Shown: piece after piece, positions 23,846-36,201 of the stretch
How the letters are laid out: each line of letters starts with the position of its first letter
Position numbering within the stretch: position 1 is the stretch's first letter
Source of the DNA: Rostratula benghalensis
Taxonomy: Eukaryota > Chordata > Aves > Charadriiformes > Rostratulidae
Assembly: GCA_013399305.1 (NCBI GenBank)
Contig: VXAI01000021.1
Coordinates: 186,001 to 250,000, forward strand
Length of the DNA: 64,000 nt
Direction of reading: 5' to 3'
The notes under the pieces: model-generated
What the model saw: only the letters and a program-made list of their open reading frames with translations
Database searches by the model: none
What the model was told of the DNA's origin: nothing
Position numbers and translations under genes: made by a program

Positions 23846-24851
23846 TATGTAACTTCCTTGACATAAGTGGTTATAAGAGGCTATAAATCAAAGGGTCTTT
23901 GTGTATGTTCAGTAGAGTTTTGAAATTTTCAGTCATGCAAAACCAGATACCCTTCTGAGAGATCAGCACTGCATTCCTAGTATTACAGGCCAGGGCTGGA
24001 GAACTGCTAAATCATTATGACTTTCATTCTATTGTATTACCACTTCCTATTTAAGGTTTGATTCAAGTCAAACAACTGTGGGGTTTTGTAGTATCTCCTT
24101 AATTTTTTATTGCTAAAGAATAAGGTAATAGGATATATACCAGGTTAATAAGGTAAATGGGGGATCGAAACATCAGAGAGATAAACTTCTGTTTAAGTCT
24201 AGCTAGTGTTATTGTTTCCCCTAGAATTGGTTTCTTTGCAGGAACAACACAGCAGGATTTAATGATAAATGAAAACCTACTACTGGGGTCAAGAAAGACT
24301 TGTGATCATCTGTATCAGCTGGTCATAGCTGAACTGATGGAATGAACTATGGCCACAGCTACTTCTGTTCACACCTCTGTTGCCCCTTGAATCTAGTATC
24401 ATGATTAAATCTGCCAAACACCACCTTTACAATATTAGTCAAGATGTCAACTACTGCAGCCACTACTAGCCAATGTGTCTAGGTATTGTGCCTATTCATA
24501 TATCTTAAGTTTATTTTGATTAAACTATGAGGGAAACAAGGTGAGTTTCTGTCCATGTGCTGTTGAGGTTGGAAATGGGAGTTGTGTCACACTGGTGTTC
24601 AAGAAGCCTCTGAGATTCTTACAAAAAAAAAAAAGGAAGAAAAAAAATACTAACTTTAGAACAAGAGTTCTTTTGAAAGATAGTAAGTATAAAAGAGCTA
24701 TATTGGGAACCTCACCAGCTATAAAGAGCAGGAGGTGTTGTGTTTTCTGCCTTAATTTTATACTCTCCCATTCCACACACTTGAATGAGCACAGTTTGGT
24801 TTCATTTTCTTTTAAATGGAAAACAAAAAGTAATAGTCTGTACCTTTCCAG

Positions 24852-24909
24852 GAAGAGACTTCCTTGGGTTTAATGCAGTAGAGAATTGCAGGTTTATAAA
24901 GCGGTGCTG
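24852..24909 (+). other. candidate exon pair, part 1
   Basis: A 58-bp segment between a strong acceptor (TCTGTACCTTTCCAG) and a strong donor (GCTG followed by GTAAGTC). Open in one frame: RDFLGFNAVENCRFIKRC. It leaves two bases over, which fits the start of the next candidate at 25040. Confidence 0.18.
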
Positions 24910-25039
24910 GTAAGTCTGGGAAAAGAAAGAAAAGGAAGCCTTTGGAAGAAGAAATAATTTCTGTGACTGTGAGAACAACTTGCTGGTTGCGGACAATAAT
25001 TATTTTTACTTTGTAAGTTCAGCTTGGTTGTTGCTGCAG

Positions 25040-25083
25040 TAAAGGTCCCTCAATGTCAATGCACCTTGTAGTGGGCTATAAAG
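25040..25083 (+). other. candidate exon pair, part 2
   Basis: A 44-bp segment between GGTTGTTGCTGCAG and a GTAGGA donor, open in the frame that continues the previous candidate (KGPSMSMHLVVGYK). The intervening 130 bp would be a short but possible avian intron. No family recognised. Confidence 0.15.
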
Positions 25084-26925
25084 GTAGGAGTCTGCAATGT
25101 TCACACTTGCATTCTTAGTGATACTTCTTTACCTTCATTTAAGATGACAATCTAGTTCACTTTGGCGATTGACGTGTGGTTAATTACATTCCTTAAGGTT
25201 TGGCAAGCAGCAGGATAAAACATTTGTTTCCACCGTTAATTTTCTGTTCCAGTCTTTCCCCTGTTTGAAGGATATAATGGTTATATTCTGCTGAAAAACA
25301 TATCAAATTTGCCATTCAAGACTTGATCTTTTCCGTCATTAGAAATTGCTTAGGTAACATTTGTCTTACGCAACCAAAACTTAAAACCAACCAACCAAAC
25401 CCCACAATCCTACTGCCTTATGAGTTATTTGGGTCCAGGAGATAAAATTGACTGCATGAAGTAGATATAGGTATTCCAAGCAGGTTATTTGGATGCCTTA
25501 ATATTCAAGGATCAGCTGTTGATAGTAGCATTTACTACCATCCTGTGCTCTGTTTCTCCACGTACTAGTTTTAATTCTTCGTTGAAGTAAATGCACTGAA
25601 GTAGTAGAATAACAGCAACATTCAGTTTGCCTCAGACATTCTACTTCACTACAACCAAGAGATAAGTCCTGTCCTTCTCATTCTTTTACAAATACTTGTG
25701 ATTTCAGCAGAGCGTTTTGCAGAGTAATATATTTTTTTCAGGTTGCCTAAATGGATAAATTAGGGATAGAGGGAAGCTGCACAGGACCTGTGCAATATAT
25801 CCAGCTTCTTGATGTCCCGTGTTGCTTAAGATTAAAAACTGCAAAGTTCTATTTCTAGCACCACCTCCTTTCCTACTACTTCCTATCTGTGTGCAGAAGA
25901 ATGATTAGCAATAGTTTTAGTAGTCCTCAAAGCATCATATCTTAAAACAAGCTCAGCTGGATTTTTCACACTCTCTCTTGCTTGCATCTTCGGAAAGATG
26001 TTAATGGTGACTTGAGTTTGAATCTTTTATCTCAGTCAATTATTGTGAATTTATGAAGCTCTAAAATAAGCTTCCAGTTTTGAGTTTTCCCTCCCTAATT
26101 TTGGAAGCTGGATTTTAAAATAGCTGGCCAAGAGGAGTGATGGACTAAGAATTTTCTTTCTCTGTAGCTTCTCATTCCCTTTCTTTTCCAGAGAAAAACA
26201 CAAGAAAGAATGTGTGTTCTGTGATCAAGGAAATACATCTTAAAATAACAGCCCTTGCTGTCTTAGCTATTGCTGCCTATGGAAAAGAGATTTGCGTGTC
26301 ACGCTTTTAAATAAAATAGTCATAAAGTGGCAGTAAATAGCAGCTCCTATGAGTTCCTTAAGGGCCAGGTGACTTAGATTTTAGGACATTGGTTGTTTTT
26401 GGCATCAAACTGTTGCATTTGCAGATGAATTTATAACCAGCAGACTTCATATGTGGGCCTCTCTTCATACTGGTTAGAAGCATGGGAGTAGCTGGCAATT
26501 CATCTCTGAACCAGCACTGTGTCCTTGCCTGGTGCTGACCGCTGTCTTCTGTCTGTGCATAGAGCACATAGGATCAGAAATTCTCTTACCCTTTTTCGTT
26601 GGATTTTTTTGTGAATCTATCTCACTTCAAATCTCTATGCTGATATTAATTATGGATGCTCTAGAATTTTCCTGACAATAACATGTTTTTCTACCCAGTG
26701 TAATTAATGTATGCCATGTCCTTCACCTTAAGGAATGCAGACCCAACCTCTTCTAAGTTCAAGGTAGCTGAACAGGTCACTGGATAATATACAAAGATAT
26801 CTCTATTGATGTCTTTCAGCAGAAATGCAGAAAATGCCTGTCTTGGGAGAATGCCAATGTCTGGAGATAAACCTAAGTTCTGGTTGTCACAGAAATTCCT
26901 CTAGACTTATTGCAGTATAGCCTTT

Positions 26926-27425
26926 CGTCCTGGTTTCAGTTGGGATAGAGTTAATTTTCTTTGTAGTAGCTGCTGTGTTTTGGATTCAGTACGAGAATAA
27001 TGCTGGTAACATAGGTTAGTTCTTGCAAAATTTTCATAGTAAGTCAAGGACTTTTTCAGCTTTTCACAAAAACTAAGAGGAAACATAGACAGGACAAGCT
27101 GGCCAAAGGAATATTCCGTATCACAGATGTTATGTTCAGTATATAAATGGAGGCTGGGGGCATGGATGCACATTTGCTGCTCAGGAAAGATGGGCAATGG
27201 ATCATTGGGTGGTGAGAGCAACTTGTGTTGCATCACTTTATTTTGTATATTCTTTTACCAGTTTTATTAATATTTTTCTTTTCTATTAAATGGTCTTTAT
27301 CACAAACCACAAGTTTTGATTATTTTTTGTTTTCTTCCTCTTCTCCCTACTCCACTGGGGGTTGGACGACAGCATGAGAGAATGGCTCCGTGGTCCTAGT
27401 TGTTGGCTGGGGTTAAACTGTGACA
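26926..27425 (+). mobile_element. solo LTR of an avian endogenous retrovirus
   Basis: About 500 bp matching, in order, a widespread avian LTR (ERVL-type by my recollection): 5' end 'gtcctggtttcagttgggat', then 'gagaataatgctggtaacat', 'gtcaaggactttttcagc', a TATA box (TATAAAT at 27142), an ATTAAA polyadenylation signal at 27285, and the 3' end 'ggctggggttaaactgtgac'. No gag, pol or env sequence is present on either side, so it is a solo LTR left by recombination. The U3-R-U5 order gives the plus orientation. It is diverged and a target-site duplication is not visible. Confidence 0.92.
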
Positions 27426-27429
27426 CAGC

Positions 27430-29180
27430 AAGGAGAGAATTATGCTTTCAATTTCACTGTTTTTACATGACCCCATAGTCATTACAGTATCATAACTTAA
27501 AACAAGACATTGGAAGGAATCTTCTAGCAACTGAAGTGATTCCTCTGCTTTTTCAGACAGCAATGCCAGCTAATCTTTTTCCAAAAAAAATTACCAAGCT
27601 TGAGTTCAACAGTCATTTGCTTGCTTAGTTGTTTGTCCACACTGGTGCTATTGGAACTTATTTACTATCTTTCCTGACATGATTTTGAACATTACGTACT
27701 AGTCACTCTTCTTTCTTTACTGTTCATTGTTAATTTATAATACTAAGCTATGAAATTTATTAAAATTCGAAGCTATGCTCAAATCAGTTCAAGGGAAACT
27801 TGTGCCTTGAGTATTTGAAAAATAGAGAGATCAAAACATCCTTAGTAAAATAATTTAAAGTACCTTTTCTGCCAGTTTTTTTTCCTGCTATTTTGCTTGA
27901 ACTAAAATGTCTTGGTTGCTTGTTTTCATTACTGATGCAATCTAAAAGCTGTACATTTGTTTCAGATCATTTGTTTCCTCTGATGTGATGGCTAGGGCGG
28001 TATGGAAATGTTACCTGTAGTGAAGGGACTCTTTATCCAAATTTGTAAAGCATTCTGGTTTTGTCATGGAAACTCCCTGGGAAAACCTTTGAAAAAATGA
28101 GTAGAGGAATGCACAAAAGACAAAGATGTTTTTCAGCTTCAGAAAAAAGCAGGAAAGACACCGTGAATTTTCTCTTCAAGAGCTGAGAAGAAAACTAGGA
28201 TTGAGATACGACAGTTATGCATCTTTGCAGGGCCACTGAGTACAGCTTATGTCACTGGACACCTTTACGAAACGAGCAGTTAAGTATATGCCATTGGTAA
28301 TCTTCCTAAGCTCTCCGAGTCCCCTGGGCTGGTAGCAGAAAAGCAAATATTCTTGAAATAGTCTTATGTGACTATGAAATAATTCAAAACTTTCCATTAA
28401 GCCCTTGTGCAGTTTAGTACGAGGCAGTTTTAAGTTCCTTGGAGTCAGGAGAAAAAAAAAAACGTTTGTGAGTTAGCTAGGGCTCTGCTGGTCGCGGCTG
28501 CTGTGAGCCCCTGCTCTGCCTAAGTGGCTTAGTCCCTTGGCTGTTGTGCAATTATCTGCTCTTCTCCTTCCGTCATCTAAGAGCAGGATGACCCACCGTA
28601 GCCCATCTGACTTGTCTGTGCTCCCCACAGTGTGCAAGCACAGAAGTGTTTCAACTGGAATTTTTTGTAAATAATCAGGAGTGTTTATACAGGAGAAGGC
28701 CTGTAGCGATGGGAATTCCTGAGGGTTCAGTTACAACGCAAGTCAGGATTCATGGCTTCAGGAGGGCAGATCAGAGGGCTGTATTTGCTAATATTGTATT
28801 GCAGAAGGGTTCTGACACTGCGTGTTATCTTCTTACACTTACAAAACCATACAGATGTTGTCAAAAAATATACTTCGGGTCCTTTTCCAAGTGAGGAAAG
28901 TCTTTCTAATGCTCTCTGGAAGTGTCATCTTTGACCATGGAGGCCTCTATTAGTAGCAATCACCACTTCTGTATTATATTTTTTCTTATTTCCTTCAAGT
29001 TCTCTTTACTACTTTCCAGCCACAAATATTAGTCTTAATGTTAAAAAGAATCTATAAAGCAGAAAAAATATGTCTCACATTAAAAAAAATGTGATCTTAT
29101 ATGTCATCATATAAAGCAGTGGAAATGGAAATTTTTAAATATGAGGAAGCAAAAATTAGACAAAAGCTTGGAAGTGTCTC
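27430..29180. other. unique noncoding DNA
   Basis: Beyond the LTR I see no further retroviral sequence, gene or SINE. Frames near 28215-28934 overlap on both strands and lack support. Confidence 0.45.
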
Positions 29181-29982
29181 ACGCAGCTGTATGGTGAGCA
29201 AAGGCAGATTCACAGTCGAGAAAGCAACAGTTCTTTATTAGTGCATGTAGCATGTCTAATAGCGCTAATGACAGTGTCTATATCCTGCTGGGTTTTACTG
29301 TATTAATATTGGCATGCTAACAGTTCTGGGATCCAAAACAGTGAGTGTTGTTAATGTGTTACATCCAGCCTGTAAGTAAATAGTGAATCTCCATGGTTCC
29401 TGCTCTCACAAACATGCCATACAAGCACTTAATCCCATTATTTTTAAATCTAATCTGGAGGCTGCATTAAATACTCGTAGTATTCACATGTTCCTTTTGA
29501 AATTTATTATGTGGGGACTAAATTCTTTCATGTGGGGATATAATGCTTTTGGTCTTTTTTCAAATCTTTGAATAGCAAAGAAATGTCATTTCTACCTGAC
29601 TCAACCTCCTGTCTCTCCTCAGCCAGCAGCCACTTTATCATTTCATTATAGTCTTGCTGTAACAATGCTATATTTAAGGTTGAGATGGCATTTTCATCGG
29701 CAACCTTATATTCTCTGTCATTTACAACTTTCACGGAACAATACCTTTCAAGCTGAAATCTCTGTATTTGCTTTCTGCCAAGAAATACGGTCCTGCATAA
29801 GTGAGAAACTTGTTTTTCTTAAAAATAGCAATGGTAATTTCTTTGAGTGTTGGTTTGCTTTTTTTCTTTCCTGTGAAAGGGTTTGACTAATTCAGAAAAT
29901 GTCAGAATTGTGATTCTGAAGAAAGAAGAACACCTTTGCTTTCTGTTAATGTGTTTAAAAATTGCTTGGAGACAGATCTTAC

Positions 29983-30166
29983 CAGGTGCTGTGCACCTGT
30001 ACACACATGCAGGAATGAGTAAGGTGTTCCTCTGCATGGTCTCTGGCACACCTTTTTGTATCAGGGTTTTGTGTATGTGTGGAGGTTGCTTCAGCTGCTG
30101 AGCTGGAATGGCTAGAAGTAAAAGCACATAGAAAGCCCTGTCCCCGTATGTGCTTGCTACCTTCAT
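29983..30166 (-). other. candidate first coding exon, signal-peptide-like
   Basis: On the minus strand an ATG at 30166 opens a 61-codon frame. It starts MKVASTYGDRAFYVLLLLAI, then PAQQ: a basic start, a hydrophobic core and small residues before a possible cleavage point. The frame later contains PACVYRCTAP and reaches a good donor (CCTG followed by GTAAGA), leaving phase 1. Two cysteines lie close to the donor. It is attractive as a secreted-protein first exon, but there is no recognisable promoter upstream and no known family. Confidence 0.2.
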
Positions 30167-30235
30167 CTTTGGGATAGAGCTTGCCTTTCTTAAAGTGGGG
30201 CATATATACAAAAGGACTCACCTAGTTCTCTATAG

Positions 30236-30288
30236 GTTTGGTTGTTTGTTGGGTTTTTTTTGGTGTGGGTGGGTTTTTTTTGTTGTTG
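30236..30288 (+). repeat. G/T-rich low-complexity tract
   Basis: Alternating T runs and G runs (three GGG), closely resembling the tracts at 4559 and 44746. Confidence 0.8.
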
Positions 30289-30299
30289 AAATCTTCAAA

Positions 30300-31880
30300 A
30301 GAAATACCCCTCAGTTTTCTTTTGAAATCTTTTTCAAAAAATTTAACAGGACAGTTTAGTATCTGAATTGCACCTAAGTGCTTTGCTGAATGAGGTCTTA
30401 GTACCTACTAAAGCCTGGCAAAGTTTTTCCTTTTACAAATAAATTTGTCATTGAATAAACAGAAAGAGGCAATAAGTGGGTGGAGAAGGGTCAGATACTT
30501 AGATCTAACAGAATTTCAGATCAAAGAACTTTATGCAGCCAGATTACATACTTCCAGATCTGACTTGTCTTGGTACTTAAAAAATGTTAGAACTAGTCTG
30601 TAGAGGCCAGGCTCTACCACTCATTTCTTGTCTGTGGGGTTTCAATGCTTGAGAGGTACAGGCTGCGGCAACTGAAGGGCAAGAGCACAGAAGTGTTTGA
30701 CAGAATGAGACTGTAGTTTGAGCATCTCCGGTTTCTATTAGTTACAAAAGAAAAGCAGTGTCTTTTCTAGGCAGTACTTGGATAAGAAATCTCTAAGGTT
30801 TGAAAAGGAGTCTCTTCATATATGTGGCTTTTTTCCCTATGCTCTTGTTTACAGGTCTGAGGTAGATCTCTTCCAGGAAAAAAAAGGCACATTTATCTTG
30901 GGTCAATAGGTTTCTTCACTGCTTTTCGATTCATGGGTCATGGTTCAATTTCTAGGTGTAATAGATTCTTTACAAACAAGACTAATCCTGCATTTGATTT
31001 TGTTTTTTTCATTACTTTTCAGAATACTTCTCTGTCTGCATCACACTTTGCCATTCTTATCTTTTCTAGATTGAATGCATCTAAATATTGTAGGTTTTCA
31101 TTGTGGTTGCGCTTGAGTTGGCATCATGATTCTGAATCTGTAGCTTCTGTGGCTTCAACCAATCCAAAACAAGCACTTTGATGTCCTGAAATTTTATTAT
31201 TCTCCTCAGCAAAAAGGTGAATTGGTATTTTCTATTTGTACTTATTTTTAAGACGTTGTAAGAGTGTTTTCAGTGAAAGCAAAAATCCTAATTTTGGCTT
31301 TTAAATGCTAATATACCATAGGATATATATTTTGTTTTGCAGTGACAATGATTTAAATCACCAATCTGTCTTGTCACAAGTACAGCTTTATTCTCTCTTG
31401 ATTTAGACATCAGCTTTAAAGTTTGAAAGGTACAGAATATGAAAGGCGAAAAAAAAACCAACAGGGAAAAAGCCTTGAGTGTTACTTAAAAGCAGAGCTT
31501 TGGAGTGTTATTTTTGCGTTGACAGTAGGACCAAGACAGGACAAGTAGAGAGAGTCTGGTAACATGTAAGAGAGAGGCAAGTGGTGCTTAAATAACTTCT
31601 AAGTTGATAACTGATTACTAAAGATTTTATGAAAGTTTACTTTCTTCTAGACTTTTAGGGAATTGAATAAAATAGATTTTTAGAAAGAGTTCTTTGTGTA
31701 AGAATTTTTGGAGTACAGTTAGGCTTATGTGAGAAGGGGTGTTCATACCTGTTGAGACATTTACAATGCACGGATTCTAACATCCAGTTAGAATCACGTA
31801 ATGTAAAATGTGAGGTGGTCATTGTCCCATGGAGTTTGTGATGGACATACTGAGAACAGGTAGGAGAGGTGAGAAGAGAA
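30300..31880. other. unique noncoding DNA
   Basis: A+T-rich, without recognisable genes or mobile elements. The plus-strand frame at 30933-31181 is unsupported. Confidence 0.4.
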
Positions 31881-31887
31881 ACATGAC

Positions 31888-32018
31888 CCTCCTGTGTAAA
31901 TGGGACACCGAAGCATGAAAAATTACCTTCTTGGTCATAGAAAGTAAAAAAGTAAACAGTGCTTCAGAATGATCTTCAAAGCCTTATTCCTGTTTCTTAA
32001 CCACTAGACTTTCTATTG
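31888..32018 (+). repeat. MIR-like ancient SINE
   Basis: Contains 'taaatgggacaccgaagcat', 'cttggtcatagaaag', and a tail 'gtttcttaaccactagactt', in the order of a MIR element on the plus strand. Confidence 0.75.
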
Positions 32019-32019
32019 T

Positions 32020-33095
32020 ACAATCAAAGGCAAGATTGGATTGACCTTTCATAGTAAGAATTTAAATAAGTCTGCAGTAGGCTTGGAGTATTTTTTCATG
32101 CATGTGGAAATAGGTAGTAGTTACATAGAATTGGAAGAATTTGGAAGATTTTAGTCTTAAGTGTTTCTCTGCAGAAGTGGAAATACAGCATGATACTTAA
32201 AATTGAATATGATATAAGCATGAATGTGGCTGCTTGCTTCCATTGTCTAAATTGAGGGGAGAAATGATAAGTAATCAACTAGCAGCAAGTAAATGGTAAA
32301 GCATAATTTAATCTTAATAGTTTTTCCATTTTGATAATGTAATGTGATGGTTGTAGCAGAAAGCAATTTTAAAAATACAGGTTTCTTATCATGACAGTTT
32401 TATAGTTAAATTGCTTTGTGGTTTGGAAATGTGTAATAAAAATATTGCATTACAAATAAGACCCTAATGTCATAAGTGAGCTTCAGCCCATCAGGCACTG
32501 TAGCAGTAAAAGAGTTTGCTATCTTGCCCTCATCTGAAGTACACAATTAGAGCAGGTAACTAACCACCAGCAGAGGCTCACAGCATGAGGGCAGCTTAGC
32601 TACCAATCAAGGAAGTCATTTTGAAAAAATATAGTTGTTCAGAGTTTATGCCAGTGATTAAATGAAAATGATTAATTTTTGGCAAATGACCTTAGATTTA
32701 AAAAAGAGGAAAGAAAACAGGTAGTTAAAGTTTCTGTTTCAAAGGAGATCTTAAACCAGTACAAAATCTTGATGTTATGCGTACTTTTTTTTTTTCTCAA
32801 TTTCAGAATGCTCAGAAACTGAAATGCCTATCACTGGCAAAAGTTTACTGTCTACAGGTCCTGAAAGTAGGATGCAATTTGGTTTTCTTATGCCAAGATA
32901 AGAAATTCCAGTGCAGCGTACCAACTCTTTTACCTTGTGACTGAGGGATCTCCAAATTCACATCCCTATGCAAATTTGCCACTGTGCCAGCATGAAAAAA
33001 AAAAGCTATGTGTTTTAAAGGCTGATTTTTAAATAAGTGTTTTGAAGTCCATTTCTATTGTGGGTCCTGTTATTTCATTTCTATTTCTTCATGCA
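32020..33095. other. unique noncoding DNA
   Basis: Nothing recognisable apart from short oligo(T) and oligo(A) runs near 32786 and 32994. Confidence 0.4.
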
Positions 33096-33112
33096 AAACT
33101 TACCAGTGAGTT

Positions 33113-33400
33113 TTGCCTATTGGTGATGTTGAATTTTCATGTAGAGCTGCTGTATTGGTTGATTACAGGGTGAAGGGCTGTGACCGCTCAACTTGCATTG
33201 CTTTTAAATGGGGGATGGGGTTTCTGGTAGATGGTCTGTCTGTTGTGGATGCCAACTGCTGGGTGACCTACTGTATAATTAACTGCAAGAATGGAGAGAG
33301 AGCAAGTTATAGGACAAACTACGACTCGAAAGCGTGCCTTGGCGTTGCAAGTGCCACTCACCAGTGCATTGTCACCTACAGCTTTGTGAAGTGCCTGTGA
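33113..33400 (+). other. cysteine-rich open frame, unsupported
   Basis: A 95-codon frame with nine cysteines, several paired with aromatic residues (CWVTYCIINCKNGE). It begins at TTG, not ATG, and the first ATG lies well inside. There is no signal peptide and no match to defensin, lysozyme or other cysteine patterns that I know. A minus-strand frame with a GTAAGT donor at 33103 overlaps its start. Most likely chance. Confidence 0.1.
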
Positions 33401-34227
33401 TGGCATGAGGTTTAAAACAGAAGAGAAATGCTGGTTTCTTGCTTTTTCCCACACAGAGAAGGTGATTCAGAGGACTAAGGGGAATGTGTTTAAAGAGAGG
33501 TATAAGAGGATGGTTCATTCCTGCAGTGCCAGCTCTGCATCGCGTAACCTGACTACACACGCTTCTGAGAATGTGATGTATGGCTGTCCCTGTGGGCATT
33601 TCTGGAAGCTGGCTGCAGGTCTGCCTTTTTTCTCCCTTCATCAGCAGTTAGGAAAGCGCACCTCTGGCCATGGCTTAATGCTATTTCTGGGCCATTGTTA
33701 CAGCGTGGAGTTACTTAAGGTTGATTACTGTGCTGAGTGAAGCTGTAGCTAATTCCCTAAACCCAGCTCATGCCCAAGGATATATATTGCAACATTAAAA
33801 CATCAAACAGTTTGGTGTTCTGTGAGCTATTTGCTGGAGTAAAAGACTTTAAAAAAAATAAAAAAGAAAGGAAAAAAGTGTTGAGTCTTGATATTGGGTA
33901 GCAATTTTCTTGCTCCACACTTCAGGTCCCAGAGGGTTGGAAGCAGTGTCTGAGACATTCTGCAGTAGTGAGCAGACTTCCCCAAGTCTGTCTGTGGCAG
34001 AGGTTTCTCTGCTCACCCTACAAGACAAATAAAGAGAAGCTGTAGGAATGCAAATCAGATAGATTAAGGGGTTTGTTTTACGTGCAATATTTTGTGATAT
34101 AATGATGCACGAGTCATGCAAGACTTAGAAGCCCAGGTTTCATTTCTGCTTGAACTGTAGAAATTGGCCTTGTGGAATGACAGGCTTACATAAACCCCTT
34201 GGAAATAGCTCTAGAATTACCTCTTAC

Positions 34228-34270
34228 CTGTGTCTGCTCCTTCAGTTACGGAGTATTTCAAACTGCAAGA
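34228..34270 (-). other. candidate 43-bp exon with strong splice sites
   Basis: On the minus strand an excellent acceptor (TTTTTTCTCTTGTTAACAG) and a consensus donor (ACAG followed by GTAAGA) bound a segment open in frame 0: SCSLKYSVTEGADT. A second good acceptor lies 8 bases inside. It ends in phase 1, which fits the start of the candidate at 12921-13025. Not recognised. Confidence 0.22.
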
Positions 34271-34607
34271 CTGTTAACAAGAGAAAAAATGCCAGTGGTA
34301 AAAGAGGAAACTTCAGCATAAATTCATTTGTTATGCTGATGTCCTGTGGTGTTGTATTTTGGCCGTAGTACCCCCTCTCTCCCCTTTCTGGTGTTACCTC
34401 CTGAATCAAGACCATTTTTTCACAGTTTTATCAGATACCAGTTTGATTTCATTCTTGTTGTACATACTGATGCCTTTTTGGTGAAAGTACAGTTAGAGAA
34501 TCTCTAAGATCTCATTGATTACTAGACTGACCCACTTAGGAAAGAAAAAGGGAGTGAGAGAAAAAGAAAGAAATTTCATAGGAAAGGAGGAACATGAAGG
34601 TAAGAGC

Positions 34608-34800
34608 TGGGACTCTGGGGTCCAGATTCTGTTCTTGCCTCAGGCATTGAATCCCCTGGGCAACTTGCTTTAGCCAAGTCAGCATATACCTCTGTGTCTT
34701 CATTTCTCGGCTTCTGTAATGGTGAAAGTCACAAATCCCTTCTGACAGGAAGAATACGAGGATTTATTGATTGTGAGTACTGTAAAGAACTGAAATACTA
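34608..34800 (-). repeat. MIR-like ancient SINE
   Basis: Complement-orientation MIR: 'gactctggggtccagattct', 'gggcaacttgctttag', 'ctctgtgtcttcatttctc' and 'tgtaatggtgaaagt' follow the reversed MIR core. Confidence 0.8.
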
Positions 34801-34852
34801 TGCTCCTGAGTGCAATAAAAACATAGATAGAAATAAATTAGATATGGTCCTA

Positions 34853-35005
34853 ACAACACATGAATCTTTGTTACTAGCTTTGGAGTATGGGCTTGGGCAA
34901 GTTATCTAATCTTTCTGAGCCTGAGTCTTCTCACCTGTGAAATTAAGGTTAAAATTCATGTTGCTACTGTGGAATTATTTAAAATCTGTTGATGAGTTCA
35001 AATAA
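34853..35005 (-). repeat. second MIR-like SINE, same orientation
   Basis: 'gggcttgggcaagttatcta', 'tttctgagcctgagtcttct', 'cacctgtgaaattaagg' repeat the reversed MIR core about 230 bp after the first copy. Two neighbouring MIRs in the same direction suggest either two insertions or an old local duplication. Confidence 0.8.
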
Positions 35006-35009
35006 ATAG

Positions 35010-36190
35010 TTTTGCACCTACAGTACAGTACTATTGTGCTCGTAGAGACTACTGTGTTGTATTCTTAATTTTCTTTCATTTTCATTTATTTAATGAAATT
35101 CCATGGAGTTTGAAACAAAGTGTTTTGTAGACACTTCAGTGAATCAGAAAACCAAGCATGGTATCTGCAGCAAATAAGTTATTTATCATTTAATAATAAA
35201 AGACTAATAAATACATATAATTTTGTAATACATACATGCTTACCACCTGTATATGGATAGTAAGTTGTTAATTTTGTAAGCTTCTTGAATAGAAGGGACC
35301 TCATTCAGGAGAGCACAACAGGAAGTTTTTCTCTATTTGTCATAGAAGTTAGAAACAAGCTTAAGATGAATATCTGAATAAACACCTGCAATTTCACTAA
35401 ATTTGTTTCAGTAAATTTGGATCACATCCTTAAGTCCATTCACGGCCTGGGCCTTTTCCTAGGTGGAGTCCTAAAAAGCAGGAATAGAGCAAAATAAAAT
35501 ACCTGATTTTATTAGGGTTCTGTGAGTGTTGGTTCACCAATGGTTGGGCTGTGATTGTCTGGCTTTGCAGTGGTTGAGCTGGGATATAATGTATGGCCAA
35601 AAGGGTTTTCTCCTTTTGGATTGTGGATCTCTGTAAGAGGATAGAAATTGAAGCTGGTTTAGGTCACCTTGCTTTTGCAGGTTGTTCCTTATGTTATATG
35701 CTCCACTACCATCACCTATCCCGTCTCAAAAGGAAGTTAAAAGGATGCCACTTTTTCTGTGGGTAGGTTGGTTTTTTAGTTTGATTGATCTTGCTCTTAG
35801 GAAATGGTTCCTAGTAGTTAACCTATGTTTTCTTGTGCCGAATTCAATCACATTAAACTGAGTTATTACTCCAGACCATACTAAATCATTACTTTTCTCT
35901 GCCCTCACTTTATGTATTATATTTGAATTTGATTTACAGATTATTTTGAATACAAATAACTGTAAACCAATAAAGTTATTAAACAACTATGCATCTAGTA
36001 GGAGAAAATAATGAAAGCAGAGACATTTCTTAAGCATTCTGTGTTATTAGGTGCAATGACACAGGGAGAATGTAATGGGAAACCAAGCTGGAGCTTTCTA
36101 ATACACCTCAACAGTTTAAAACAAAGATCCTTGAAGCAGAAAGGGGTTAATGTAACTGGAACTTGTTGGTCTTCATCCCTGTCCTTTCTT
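35010..36190. other. unique noncoding DNA
   Basis: Very A+T-rich. No gene, RNA or mobile element seen. Confidence 0.4.
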
Positions 36191-36201
36191 TTCTTGAATA
36201 G

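Noticed and set aside
33405..33740. 111-codon plus-strand frame
   Set aside because: Overlapped by minus-strand frames of similar length, with no splice or domain support.
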